Of a DNA stretch of 64,000 bases, positions 1 to 8,942 are shown piece after piece (positions within the stretch are counted from its first letter, which is position 1; each line of letters begins with the position of its first letter). The notes below the pieces were generated by a model that saw only the letters and a program-made list of their open reading frames with translations, searched no databases and was not told where the DNA came from. This DNA comes from Pannonibacter anstelovis. GTDB taxonomy: Bacteria; Pseudomonadota; Alphaproteobacteria; Rhizobiales; Stappiaceae. The position numbers were made by a program, and so were the translations under genes. The DNA lies in assembly GCF_036881715.1 (NCBI RefSeq), contig NZ_JBAKBF010000010.1:124001-188000 (forward strand), read 5' to 3'.

Positions 1-3000
1 CAGATAGCTGCCCGTGTAACCGGCCATGATGCCGGCCATCGCGCTGTCCGTGGGCCGCGCCTCGATGCCTGCGATCAGGCCGCCCATGTTGCGGCTGAAG
101 CCGAAGGCTGTGTCCGCCGCCCGTGCCCGGCCGAAGCTGCCGAGCGCTTCGCCCCACACCCGTGTGCCTTCAAAGCTGAGGTCGCCGCCCTCGAAGCGGC
201 GGTCAAAGGCCTCCTGCGACAGGCGCTTGAGGGCCGTGCCGCGCACAATGGCGCTGTCCTGCAGAATCTGCCCGGCGGTGGAGGCATGAGCCTCGCCAGA
301 GAGCTGATTGAAGGCATTGCGGGCGCCATCTGCAGACAGCGCAGTCACCGCCACCGCCAGGTCGTTAGTTCCAGGCAGGGTGGCAGTGCCCGAGGCCACG
401 GCAATCTCGTTGGGCGTAACGCCGACCTGCGCGAAGCTCGTGTCGTTGCGCGTCAGCGTCAGCAGCACATCGGTGGCCGAGTAGCCAAGCGCCGCCTCCA
501 GGAAGGCAAAGTTGGTGGTGACAACCGGATTGAACTGGCCCGACACGCTGGCCCCGCTCACGATGGTATAGGTGGTCGAGGCCGAATAGGTGCCGCTTTC
601 GGCCAAGACGCGCACGGATGCACCGCTGTCGATGGTCACTGCGCCCGTGGCAATCACCCGGTCGGACGTGCCATTGGCATTGACTTCCACCTCGTAGACA
701 GACCCGGCCCCGAAGGAAACCGCCCCGGCGACAGTGATGGTGCCGATCGAGTTGCCCGGTGCCACGGTGCCGCCGGACAGAACCGTCAGCCCGCCGATGG
801 TGCCGTTGCCCGCAAGAATGCCGGACGTGGTGCCCGAACCACCGACGGACACCTGCGTTCCCGTCAGGCCAGTGCCGGACAGCACCAGCTTCGCATCAGT
901 CACAGTGGTGGAGCCGGAGTAGGTGCCTGCAAACTGCACCCGGCCGCTGCCCGTGAAGTCGATGCGGCCCGTACCGGAGACGGAGCCCGGCACCGTGTAA
1001 TTGTCCGACCGGTTGAAGACCAGCGTGCCGTTGTTGATGATGGCGCCGGTGACTTCACCGCTGGTGCCGCCATCGCCGATCTGCAGCGTGCCCGAAGAGA
1101 TGGTGGTTGCGCCCGTGACATCCACCTTGCCGGTCACGACAAGCGTGCCGCTGCCCGCCTGTTCCAGCGTGCCCGTGCCGGTCATGTTGCCTGCGAAGGT
1201 CACCACATCCGAGCGGTTGAAGACCAGCGCGCCATTGTTGACGACATCGCCCGCGCCGAGTGTGCCGGAGGTGCTGCCATTGCCCACCACCAGCGTGCCT
1301 GCGGAAATCGTGGTGCCGCCGGAATAGCTGCCGGTGCTGGTAAGACGCAGCGTGCCGTCTCCCGACTTGACCAGACCGCCAGCACCCGAAAGCGCACCGG
1401 CGAGCCGCAGCTCTGTTCCGGTTGCCACATCAAACCGGCCCGCACTGTTGAAGACCATGGACCGGGCCGTCGAGAAGCTGCCGGTTGAGGCCAATGTGCC
1501 GCCGTTGAAGGTCACGCCGCCACTCACGTCACCGAGGTTCAGATCCAGCGAAACGGACAGCGTGCCTGCATTCAGGAACGTGCCGCCGGTGTAGGTGTTG
1601 TTTCCGGACAGGACGATGGTGCCTGCGCCGGTCTTGCTGACAGCGCCAGAGCCGGTGACGCTGGTTGCAATGGTGGCCGTGAGGCCATTGTCAATGCGCA
1701 GCTCCATGCCACCGGAACCGGCCACGAGAGAACCGGTGCCGCTCAGCGTGTAGCCATCGGTGGCGAATTGCAGGCCAGCAGCCGTCTGGTTGCCGTCCAC
1801 TGCAACAAGGCCGCCGGAGCTTCCTGCGAAGACCGCCGTCAGATCAGCCCAGCTGGTGGCGACATTGCCAGCCTGGCTGGTCCAGTTGGTGGAGCTGCTG
1901 TCCCAGAAGCCGTTGCCGCCGTTGACGCTGCCGTTGGCCGTGGTCTGGCCGCCGTTCCAGAACTGCAGGCCGGTGTAGCTCACAGCAAGGTTCACCTGCC
2001 CCGCCGTGCCGGTGGAAACCGTCAGCTCGTAACCGGCCGGAACATCACCGAACACAAGGCCGTTGTCCGTCAGCGTGCCGTAGTCGAACAGCCGGTAGGT
2101 GCCCGTGCCGAAGTTGCTGCCCGCGGCAATGCTGAGAATGCCGTCGAGCGTCAGGCCATTGGTGACGGACACCAGATCATTGACGCCGCCCCCTACGGTT
2201 CCCGGCGTGTCCAGCTCATAGGTCAGCAGGCTCGCGTTGTTCAGCACAAGGCTATCAACCGTCAGCGTGCCGGGGCTGCTGCCGGGGTTGAGGCTGCCGC
2301 CATCCTGCACGGTCACGGCACCGGCGATGCTGCCGCTGCCGCCAAGCGTGCCACCGGATGCGACGCTCACGGCCGTGTAGCCGAGCGAGCCCTCAACCTG
2401 AAGCGTGCCGCCGGAGACGGTGGTGCTGCCAGTGTAGGTGTTGGTGCCGGACATGATGAGCGTGCCTGCACCGGTCTTGACGAGGCCGCCACCGGACGAG
2501 ACCTGGCTGCTTATCTGGACAAGGATGCCCGTGCCCGTGTTGATTGTATTGGGGCCGTCATCTTCAATCTCGATAGTATTATCGATGACCGTATCGCTGG
2601 TGACATCAAGCCGTGCGCCGTCAAGGCGCAGCGTGCCGGAACCAAGGTTGCTGTCCGAGGCGATGGACAGGGTGCCGGTCGCAACCGTGAGAGTGCCGGT
2701 AAGGGTGTTGGCGCCGGACAGAACGAGCGTGCCGCTGCCGCGCTTACGCAGATCACCGCTGCCGGAGACCACCCCGCTCAGTGTCACCGAATTGCCTCCC
2801 GTATCAAGGAAGCTTGCCGCTCCCGATGCAACAGAGACGCTGTTGGTCAGCGTTGTTGTACCCGTCACCGCCAGGTCGGATCCACTCAGGGTGAGCGCGC
2901 CGGTGCCAAGATTGCTGCCGGAGGAGATGCTGAGGATGCCGCCGGAAACCGTCGTTGTGCCACTGTAGGTATTGGTGCCGGACAGGATCAGCTTACCGCT

Positions 3001-5391
3001 GCCTGTCGAGGTCAGGCCACCGCTGCCGGAGATGACGCCGTCCAGAATCACCTCATGGCCATTGGCAATGTCGATGGTGCCGGCACCGCTTCCGAGGGTG
3101 AGCGCATTTTCGATCATCGTGCCGCCAGTGACGGCCAGCGTACCGCCATCAAGCGCCAGCGTGCCGCTACCAAGATTGTAGTCCGATAACACCGACAGGG
3201 TGCCTGCAGAGACCGTGATGGTGCCGGCATATGTAATGTTGATCCCGGACAAGGTCAGGGTGCCCAGGCCTGTCTTGGTCAGATTACCGCTGCTGGAGAA
3301 GTTCCCGTTCCAGGTGACCGCATTTGTGCCCGTATCAATCGTGCTGGAGGAGCCGGCCTGGAAGTTCGCGCTCCGGGCAATGGCCGCATCTGCGGTCACG
3401 GCCAGCGTGCCTCCGCTGAACCTCAGGGTGCTGGAGCCCAGGTTGCTGTTCGACGAGATCGACAGGGTGCCTGCCGCAACATACGTCTGCCCGGTGTGGG
3501 TGTTGGTGCCGGACAGGACAAGCGTGCCTGCACCGGTCTTGGTCAGATTCCCGCTGCCGGAGATCACGCCGCTCAGTGTTACCGCATTGCCGGTGGCGAT
3601 GTTGATGGTGCCGGAGCTGGCCCCGAGGGTTACGGCATTGTCAATCGTCGTCGTGCCGGTCACCGCCAGTGTGCCGCCGTTCAGCGTCAGCGCGCCGCCG
3701 CCAAGGTTGCTGTCCGAGGCGATGGACAGGGTGCCGCCGGAGACCAGCGTGCTTCCAGTGTAGGCATTGTTGCCAGACAGGGTCAGAGTGCCCGTGCCGC
3801 TTTTGACCAGCGCGCCGCTGCCCGAAATGATGCCGGAGTAGGAGGTAGTGTCAGATCCAGCGACCTCCAGAATGTTGGCATTGAGATTGATGTCACTCGT
3901 CCCCGAAAGGGAACCAACCGTTTCGCTGCTCTGCAATTCAACCGTGCCGCCATTCAGCGTCAGCCCAGCCGTGTCTGCAACCGCGCTGCCGCCCGAGAGG
4001 ATGACGCTGCCACCGTCAACCACGATGCCGCCATTGTTGGTGTTGGTACCGGATAATGTAAGCGTACCAGTACCACGCTTGAGCAGCGTCCCGGCTCCGG
4101 ACAGGTTGCCGGAGAATGCCGTGGAATCGTCGTTGTTAGCCGCCAGGGAACCATTGAGGACAACGCTGCCGCTTCCCGCGAGCGACCCGATATTCTCGGC
4201 GCTGTTGACCCGAAGCGTCGCCCCGCCATTCACGATCACCTGGCCATTGTCATAAATGGCAAGACCGCCGGAAATCACCAGCGTTCCGGCACTGACGGTC
4301 GTGGTGCCCGTATAAAAGTTCTCGCCGCTGAACGTCAGCGTGCCAGTTCCGGCCTTCACCACATTGCCGGTGCCGGAGATCCTGTTGCTTAGAACAAAAT
4401 CGTCCGTCTGATCGATGGTCAGGTCACCCGTTACGGAAACACCGCCCTCAAGCACCGCGCCCGAGACAAGGGTGAGCGTGTTGCTGCCACCGGTGAACTC
4501 AAGGGCCAGCCCCCTCGTCACGTTATCGGCAGCCAAACCTCCACGGATGATCCAGTCGCTGGTGACGGTGAGGTTGGAGCCCTTGATGCCGGAACCACCG
4601 GTCAAGCCGTTGCCGCCAATGATCTCGCCGGAATTGTTGATCGTCGCCATCGAGGCCACGACGCCGGCGCCGCCGGCACCTTGGGCACCGTTGACACCGT
4701 TATCGTCACTTGTGCCGCCCGCACCGCCTGCACCGCCGTTCCCGCCCAGAACTCTCGACTCGTTTTCTATGGTCAGCGTGGTGTTGGGCTGGTTGACAAA
4801 GATACCCGTGCCGCCATCGCCGCCAGTGCCACCGCTGCCGGCGACGCCGAAGTCAGCATTGCCACCGGCACCGCCCGCGCCACCCGCACCACCGGTAGTG
4901 ACGCTCTCACCCCCAATGGTGTAGGAACCTGAAGTGTCGAGTACCAGCCCTGTGCCGCCTTCGCCGCCGCCGCCGCCGCCACCGCCCGCAGACGTCGCAG
5001 AATTACCTGCAAGACCACCAAGGCCAGCTTGACCGGCGGTGCCAGTGGTTACGTTAAAACCACCGCCTGTATCAGACACGGATCCGCCGGCCGCACCGCC
5101 ATCGCCGCCCCTGCCACCGGAACCAGAGCCTGCTCCCTGACCAGAGGTTCCCGCTTGACCTGCTGCGCCACCCGCAGCACCGCCTGCGCCACCCTGTCCG
5201 CCAACACTTGGCGAAAAATCTCCGCCAGCACCACCGGCCCCACCGCCGGCAAAGGCAAGAGGCGACTGGAGCGTCAGGGCCATAGCCAGCGCCGCCGTCA
5301 GAAGGCAACGCCCCCGCAAGGCCGCATTGCGCGAAAGGGGCAACCTTGCCAGATCACGCCCGCGTCCATTGGCCTTGCACTGCTTGCCCAT
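1..5391 (-). CDS. Giant autotransporter adhesin with glycine-rich head (3' end outside window)
   Basis: At least 1,797 codons stay open from the ATG at 5391 to the window edge. Residues 1-48 form a basic start plus hydrophobic signal peptide ending near Ala-Phe-Ala. The next 150 or so residues are extremely glycine-rich (runs of GGAGG and one run of eight glycines). After that comes a very long passenger of autotransporter-associated beta-strand repeats, each of the type GTGTLTLSG-N-YTG-T-TV-AGTL. The last residues in the window (about 1,700-1,797) read as the linker plus first strands of a type V beta-barrel (FNQLSGEAHAS, then VWGEALGSFGRAR). The family is exported by Sec and displayed on the outer membrane, usually as adhesins. 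The first ATG (5395) is out of frame and stops quickly, so 5391 is chosen. Substrate or ligand unknown. Confidence 0.88.
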   Translation of the reverse strand, partial: MGKQCKANGRGRDLARLPLSRNAALRGRCLLTAALAMALTLQSPLAFAGGGAGGAGGDFSPSVGGQGGAGGAAGGAAGQAGTSGQGAGSGSGGRGGDGGAAGGSVSDTGGGFNVTTGTAGQAGLGGLAGNSATSAGGGGGGGGEGGTGLVLDTSGSYTIGGESVTTGGAGGAGGAGGNADFGVAGSGGTGGDGGTGIFVNQPNTTLTIENESRVLGGNGGAGGAGGTSDDNGVNGAQGAGGAGVVASMATINNSGEIIGGNGLTGGSGIKGSNLTVTSDWIIRGGLAADNVTRGLALEFTGGSNTLTLVSGAVLEGGVSVTGDLTIDQTDDFVLSNRISGTGNVVKAGTGTLTFSGENFYTGTTTVSAGTLVISGGLAIYDNGQVIVNGGATLRVNSAENIGSLAGSGSVVLNGSLAANNDDSTAFSGNLSGAGTLLKRGTGTLTLSGTNTNNGGIVVDGGSVILSGGSAVADTAGLTLNGGTVELQSSETVGSLSGTSDINLNANILEVAGSDTTSYSGIISGSGALVKSGTGTLTLSGNNAYTGSTLVSGGTLSIASDSNLGGGALTLNGGTLAVTGTTTIDNAVTLGASSGTINIATGNAVTLSGVISGSGNLTKTGAGTLVLSGTNTHTGQTYVAAGTLSISSNSNLGSSTLRFSGGTLAVTADAAIARSANFQAGSSSTIDTGTNAVTWNGNFSSSGNLTKTGLGTLTLSGINITYAGTITVSAGTLSVLSDYNLGSGTLALDGGTLAVTGGTMIENALTLGSGAGTIDIANGHEVILDGVISGSGGLTSTGSGKLILSGTNTYSGTTTVSGGILSISSGSNLGTGALTLSGSDLAVTGTTTLTNSVSVASGAASFLDTGGNSVTLSGVVSGSGDLRKRGSGTLVLSGANTLTGTLTVATGTLSIASDSNLGSGTLRLDGARLDVTSDTVIDNTIEIEDDGPNTINTGTGILVQISSQVSSGGGLVKTGAGTLIMSGTNTYTGSTTVSGGTLQVEGSLGYTAVSVASGGTLGGSGSIAGAVTVQDGGSLNPGSSPGTLTVDSLVLNNASLLTYELDTPGTVGGGVNDLVSVTNGLTLDGILSIAAGSNFGTGTYRLFDYGTLTDNGLVFGDVPAGYELTVSTGTAGQVNLAVSYTGLQFWNGGQTTANGSVNGGNGFWDSSSTNWTSQAGNVATSWADLTAVFAGSSGGLVAVDGNQTAAGLQFATDGYTLSGTGSLVAGSGGMELRIDNGLTATIATSVTGSGAVSKTGAGTIVLSGNNTYTGGTFLNAGTLSVSLDLNLGDVSGGVTFNGGTLASTGSFSTARSMVFNSAGRFDVATGTELRLAGALSGAGGLVKSGDGTLRLTSTGSYSGGTTISAGTLVVGNGSTSGTLGAGDVVNNGALVFNRSDVVTFAGNMTGTGTLEQAGSGTLVVTGKVDVTGATTISSGTLQIGDGGTSGEVTGAIINNGTLVFNRSDNYTVPGSVSGTGRIDFTGSGRVQFAGTYSGSTTVTDAKLVLSGTGLTGTQVSVGGSGTTSGILAGNGTIGGLTVLSGGTVAPGNSIGTITVAGAVSFGAGSVYEVEVNANGTSDRVIATGAVTIDSGASVRVLAESGTYSASTTYTIVSGASVSGQFNPVVTTNFAFLEAALGYSATDVLLTLTRNDTSFAQVGVTPNEIAVASGTATLPGTNDLAVAVTALSADGARNAFNQLSGEAHASTAGQILQDSAIVRGTALKRLSQEAFDRRFEGGDLSFEGTRVWGEALGSFGRARAADTAFGFSRNMGGLIAGIEARPTDSAMAGIMAGYTGSYL

Positions 5392-6039
5392 CCATGCACC
5401 CCAAGCAACATCATTCGACAGACCGGCAGCCTCACGGAAAGGGAGGCCGGATACCGGTCCAGAAAGTTACAACCATTCGTGATTTTGCATAGAGAGAGGG
5501 AACCTGTGAGTCAATACATCCGGATCGTCCTGAAGCTAAAACAAAGCGGATATGCGTCATCGCAAGTATTGATAATTCAGTTACCCACAAAAGAAATCCA
5601 CAAATTAGTAAATATGCATCAAGTATAATTTCCTTTAGTCATACAAAATACAAATTAAAACCTATCAAACCCGGCCTTAAACGCACAAAGAAAAAGTATT
5701 TCCCACAAACACGTGTAGCATATGGAGCCTTACTCCCGGTGAAAGCTGGCTGGCCGGAGAAAAGCCCCCGCTCCGCACCCTGCGCCCCGCATGCCTTCGC
5801 TTTTCTCGGAAACATCGCGTTGCATAGACCAGACCGATACTTGAGACCGAGGCTGTGGAATGCTGACCCATTGCACCTTGCGAAACAAAGCCTGGTGCTG
5901 CCGCACGGCTTCCGAGGACGTGCTCCTGCGGCAAAGCTTCGCATTTTGACGGACTTGCTAAAGTTTCGATTTATTGAAACTATTGCCCCTTGCATCAGGG
6001 CATCCGGAGGGATTGGCCCGGTGCTGCGAGGGGCCGGAT
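5392..6039. other. AT-rich intergenic region between divergent genes
   Basis: No convincing gene. The part from about 5500 to 5700 is clearly AT-richer than the surroundings and probably holds the promoter of the leftward autotransporter. Close to the rightward transporter there is a 6-bp inverted repeat AGTTTC/GAAACT (5962-5967 and 5976-5981), a possible operator. Reading frames across 5740-5960 show no coding character. Confidence 0.5.
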
Positions 6040-7017
6040 ATGGACGAGACTGCCGTTGCCAGCGTGAAGCATTCACGGCTGGAGCATTTTCCAATCACCT
6101 TTTTCGCCACCGGCATGGGCATGATGGGCCTGACGCTGGCCTGGCGCGCCGCTGAGGCTGCCTTTGGCTGGCCGCATCAGGTCTCCGGCGTAATTCTGGC
6201 CCTGTCCATTGCCGGGCTTGCAGTTGTCAGCCTGTTCTATGGCGCAAAGTGGCTGCGCCACGGCAGCGAAGTTGCCGCCGAATGGCACCACCCGGTGCGC
6301 ATTGCCTTCTTTCCGGCCATTCCCATCTCGCTGCTGCTGCTGGCTGCCGCCCTGGCAGAACCGGCCCCGGCCATCGCCACGGCCGTCTGGCTGCCTGCCA
6401 CGGTCCTGCAGGGTGTGCTGGCGCTCTCCGTTGTCTCCGCCTGGATCGGCCACCGCCCCTTCCAGCACCAGACGCTGACGCCCGCATGGTTCATCCCTGC
6501 GGTGGGCAATGTGGTGGTGCCGCTGGCTGGCGCCCGGCTTGGCTACATGGAACTGTCCTGGCTGTTCTTTTCGGGCGGGCTGATCTTCTGGATCGTGCTG
6601 CTGACGCTGGTGATGAACCGGCTGATGTTCCACGATCCCCTGCCCGGCAAGATGGTGCCGACGCTGATGATCCTCGTTGCGCCGCCCGCCGTTGCCTTCA
6701 CCGCCTGGCTGCGGCTGACGGGTGAGCCAGGCCATTTCGGCCACTTCCTGCTGAGCGCCGCCTATGTCTTCGCACTCGTTGTCGCCACACAGGCCGGCAA
6801 GCTGCGCAACATGCCCTTTGCGCTGTCCTGGTGGGCGCTTTCCTTTCCGCTGGCGGCTCTTGCCATTGCCAGCTTCGGCTATGCGGGCGCGGCTGCTTCG
6901 CTGGCTCACAAGTTCATTGGTGCCGGGCTTCTGGCCCTTCTCACCATCGTTGTCATTGGCCTTGTCTGGAGGACGGCAGGGGCAATCAGAAGCGGCAGCA
7001 TCTGCGTGCCTGAGTGA
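6040..7017 (+). CDS. TDT/SLAC1-family (TehA-like) inner-membrane transporter
   Basis: The 325-residue protein has about ten hydrophobic helices and begins with the family hallmark RLEHFPITFFATGMGMMG. The TDT family includes TehA, fungal malate permeases, the Ssu1 sulfite pump and plant SLAC1 anion channels, so an anion such as sulfite or a dicarboxylate is a reasonable substrate. I chose the ATG at 6040 over the upstream one at 5974 because a good ribosome-binding site (GAGGGG) sits 6-7 bases before it and the extra 22 residues look non-coding. It is the first gene of a rightward run with a sulfide:quinone reductase-like flavoprotein and a di-haem peroxidase, which would fit sulfur-anion export. 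Family assignment firm, substrate inferred. Confidence 0.8.
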   Translation: MDETAVASVKHSRLEHFPITFFATGMGMMGLTLAWRAAEAAFGWPHQVSGVILALSIAGLAVVSLFYGAKWLRHGSEVAAEWHHPVRIAFFPAIPISLLLLAAALAEPAPAIATAVWLPATVLQGVLALSVVSAWIGHRPFQHQTLTPAWFIPAVGNVVVPLAGARLGYMELSWLFFSGGLIFWIVLLTLVMNRLMFHDPLPGKMVPTLMILVAPPAVAFTAWLRLTGEPGHFGHFLLSAAYVFALVVATQAGKLRNMPFALSWWALSFPLAALAIASFGYAGAAASLAHKFIGAGLLALLTIVVIGLVWRTAGAIRSGSICVPE

Positions 7018-7075
7018 GGTTTCAGACCGGGTAGAGGCCCGGAGCTGAACAAGCCCGTGCGGCGTACGAGCAGTT

Positions 7076-7111
7076 TCAAGGCGTGATGCGCCTGCCTCTC
7101 AGACGCCTTGG
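7076..7111. other. Inverted repeat in the gap before the SQR-like gene
   Basis: CAAGGCGT and ACGCCTTG form an 8-bp stem around an approximately 20-base loop. It lies between the TDT transporter stop and the SQR ribosome-binding site. It could be an attenuator or partial terminator; no T-run follows. Confidence 0.4.
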
Positions 7112-7126
7112 TAAAAAGGGGGGAAC

Positions 7127-8473
7127 ATGAAAGAAAACAATTACTTCGCACTGAGCCGCCGTGGCTTCATGGGACTGGCGGGCGCCGCTGGTGCCACAGC
7201 CGTTCTGGCCGCGCCCGGCAAGGCGCAGCCGGTCAGCACCAAGGCCCGCATCGTCATCATCGGTGCAGGTGCTGGGGGCACTGCCCTCGCCAACCGGCTG
7301 GTGGAGCGGCTGAACGGCGCCAGCATCACCCTCATCGACGCCCGCGCCGAGCATATCTACCAGCCGGGCCTGTCGCTCGTCGCCGCCGGGCTGAAGCCAG
7401 CTTCCTACACGGTTTCGCGCACCAGCGACTGGCTGCCGAAGGGCATCACCCTGATCACGGACACGGCCGCTGCCGTTGATCCGCTGTCGAAGGTGGTCTC
7501 CACCACCGGCGGGCAGACTGTTGCCTATGACTTCCTCGTCCTCGCCCCCGGCCTGACGCTGGATCACGATGCCATCGAAGGCTTTTCGCTGGATCTCGTC
7601 GGCAAGGACGGCATCGGCGCGCTCTATGCCGGGCCGGACTATGCGGCGCGCACATGGGCGGCCGCCTCCGCCTTCACCGAGAAGGGCGGCATCGGCCTGT
7701 TCACCCGTCCGGCGACGGAAATGAAATGCGCCGGTGCGCCGCTGAAGCACACGTTCCTGATTGACGACATCGCCAGCCGGGGCGCAGGCCGCGGCAAGTA
7801 TGAAATCCACTATGCGGCCCAGAACAACGCCCTCTTCTCCGTGCCCATCGTCTCGGAAAAGGTGCGCATGCTGTTCGGTGAACGCGGCTTCAAGACCCAT
7901 TACAGCCATGTGCTGAAGGCGGTGGACCCTGCCCGCAAGCTGGCCACCTTCAACGTCACCGCGAAAGATCCGGCGACGGGCCTGGATGTGACCTCGCAGC
8001 AGGAGCTGCCCTATGACTACCTGCATGTGATCCCGCCGCAGCGGGCGCCGCAGTTCATCCGCTCCTCCGGCCTGTCCTGGGCGGACAAGTGGACGGATCA
8101 GGGCTGGGTGGAATGCGACCAGAAAACCCTGCGCCACCTGCGTTTTCCGGAGATCTTCGCCCTTGGCGACGTGGCCGGTGTGCCGAAGGGCAAGACGGCG
8201 GCTTCCGTGAAGTGGCAGACGCCCGTGGTGGAGGACCATCTGGTCGCCGCCATTGCCGGCAAGGAAGGCACCGCCATCTATGAAGGCTACACCTCCTGCC
8301 CGCTGATCACCCGCGTTGGCCGGGCCATGCTGGTGGAGTTCGACTATCAGAACAACCTCGTCCCCTCCTTCCCCGGCATCATCGCGCCGCTGGAGGAACT
8401 GTGGATCAGCTGGCTGATGAAGGAAGTGGCGCTGAAGGCAACCTACAACGCCATGCTGCGCGGCAAGGCCTGA
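7127..8473 (+). CDS. sqr: Tat-exported FAD flavoprotein, type II sulfide:quinone reductase-like
   Basis: The 448-residue protein starts with a twin-arginine signal (SRRGFMG, then a hydrophobic stretch ending at Gly-Lys-Ala-Gln). Next is an FAD-binding Rossmann motif (IVIIGAGAGGTALANRL, from about residue 41). Two cysteines in family-typical contexts, KCAGAP (Cys201) and SCPLIT (Cys391), match the redox pair of type II sulfide:quinone reductases; the third cysteine of type I enzymes is not evident. The family oxidises sulfide and passes electrons to quinone. The strong ribosome-binding site (AAGGGGGG) supports this start. Export by Tat is unusual because most SQRs lack a signal peptide. A flavocytochrome c sulfide dehydrogenase-type subunit is the alternative. 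Confidence 0.8.
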   Translation: MKENNYFALSRRGFMGLAGAAGATAVLAAPGKAQPVSTKARIVIIGAGAGGTALANRLVERLNGASITLIDARAEHIYQPGLSLVAAGLKPASYTVSRTSDWLPKGITLITDTAAAVDPLSKVVSTTGGQTVAYDFLVLAPGLTLDHDAIEGFSLDLVGKDGIGALYAGPDYAARTWAAASAFTEKGGIGLFTRPATEMKCAGAPLKHTFLIDDIASRGAGRGKYEIHYAAQNNALFSVPIVSEKVRMLFGERGFKTHYSHVLKAVDPARKLATFNVTAKDPATGLDVTSQQELPYDYLHVIPPQRAPQFIRSSGLSWADKWTDQGWVECDQKTLRHLRFPEIFALGDVAGVPKGKTAASVKWQTPVVEDHLVAAIAGKEGTAIYEGYTSCPLITRVGRAMLVEFDYQNNLVPSFPGIIAPLEELWISWLMKEVALKATYNAMLRGKA

Positions 8474-8486
8474 GGGAGGAGACATC

Positions 8487-8840
8487 ATGAAGGACCTGAC
8501 GTTTGAAACCCTCATCGCCGTCTTTGAGGAAATCTTCGGGGGCGGCCTGTTCTGGGCGATGGTCATCGTGGCCGGTCTCGTCACCGCTGCCTATCTCTAC
8601 GTGCTGATCCGCGACCGGGCGCTTTCCATGCGCAAGTTCCTCTGGGCACAGGTTTCCATGCCCTTTGGCGCGGTGGCGGCGGTCTGGTTCGTGCTCAGCG
8701 TCACCCATTCGCACCTGCGCGACATGGGCGGGCCGGTGGACCTCATCGTCCTGCTCGGCGTCGCCGTGCTCGGCGCCGTCGGTGCGGCCATTCTCGTCTA
8801 CACCGCCCAGTCGCTGATCCGGGGCGAAGGCGCACGGTGA
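8487..8840 (+). CDS. Small three-helix membrane protein, DUF5368-like
   Basis: This 117-residue protein has three predicted membrane helices (about residues 18-41, 52-72 and 83-108) and a short charged tail. I place it tentatively with DUF5368 because of size, layout and context; no enzymatic motif is visible. It starts 13 bases after the SQR-like gene with an excellent ribosome-binding site (GGGAGGAG), so the two are surely cotranscribed. A plausible role is a membrane anchor or quinone-side partner for the exported flavoprotein; that is inference. Confidence 0.65.
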   Translation: MKDLTFETLIAVFEEIFGGGLFWAMVIVAGLVTAAYLYVLIRDRALSMRKFLWAQVSMPFGAVAAVWFVLSVTHSHLRDMGGPVDLIVLLGVAVLGAVGAAILVYTAQSLIRGEGAR

Positions 8841-8848
8841 GGAAAAGC

Positions 8849-8932
8849 TGTTTGGAATCGCTCCAGAATTGACTGAGGTCAAACAGGACTGCGTGGCGTC
8901 AACGTAGCCTGTTTCTGGAGGGGTTCCAAACT
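8849..8932. promoter_or_regulatory. Nested inverted repeat (structured leader or operator) before the peroxidase gene
   Basis: The outer arms are TTTGGAA-TCG-CTCCAGA (8851-8867) and TCTGGAG-GGG-TTCCAAA (8914-8930), that is 7+7 paired bases around a 3-base internal loop. The inner arms are AAACAGG (8881-8887) and CCTGTTT (8908-8914) and abut the outer right arm. The element fills the gap between the small membrane protein gene and the cytochrome c peroxidase gene, whose ribosome-binding site follows at once. It has no T-run. Confidence 0.6.
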
Positions 8933-8942
8933 GCGGAGAATA

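Noticed and set aside
286..5628. Several long plus-strand open frames (for example 286-1488, 1768-3189, 3200-3763, 4415-4924) opposite the first autotransporter
   Set aside because: They are mirror images of the GC-rich repetitive minus-strand gene: low-complexity Ala/Arg/Gly or Pro/Val sequences without domains. The minus-strand frame is continuous and has recognisable structure.
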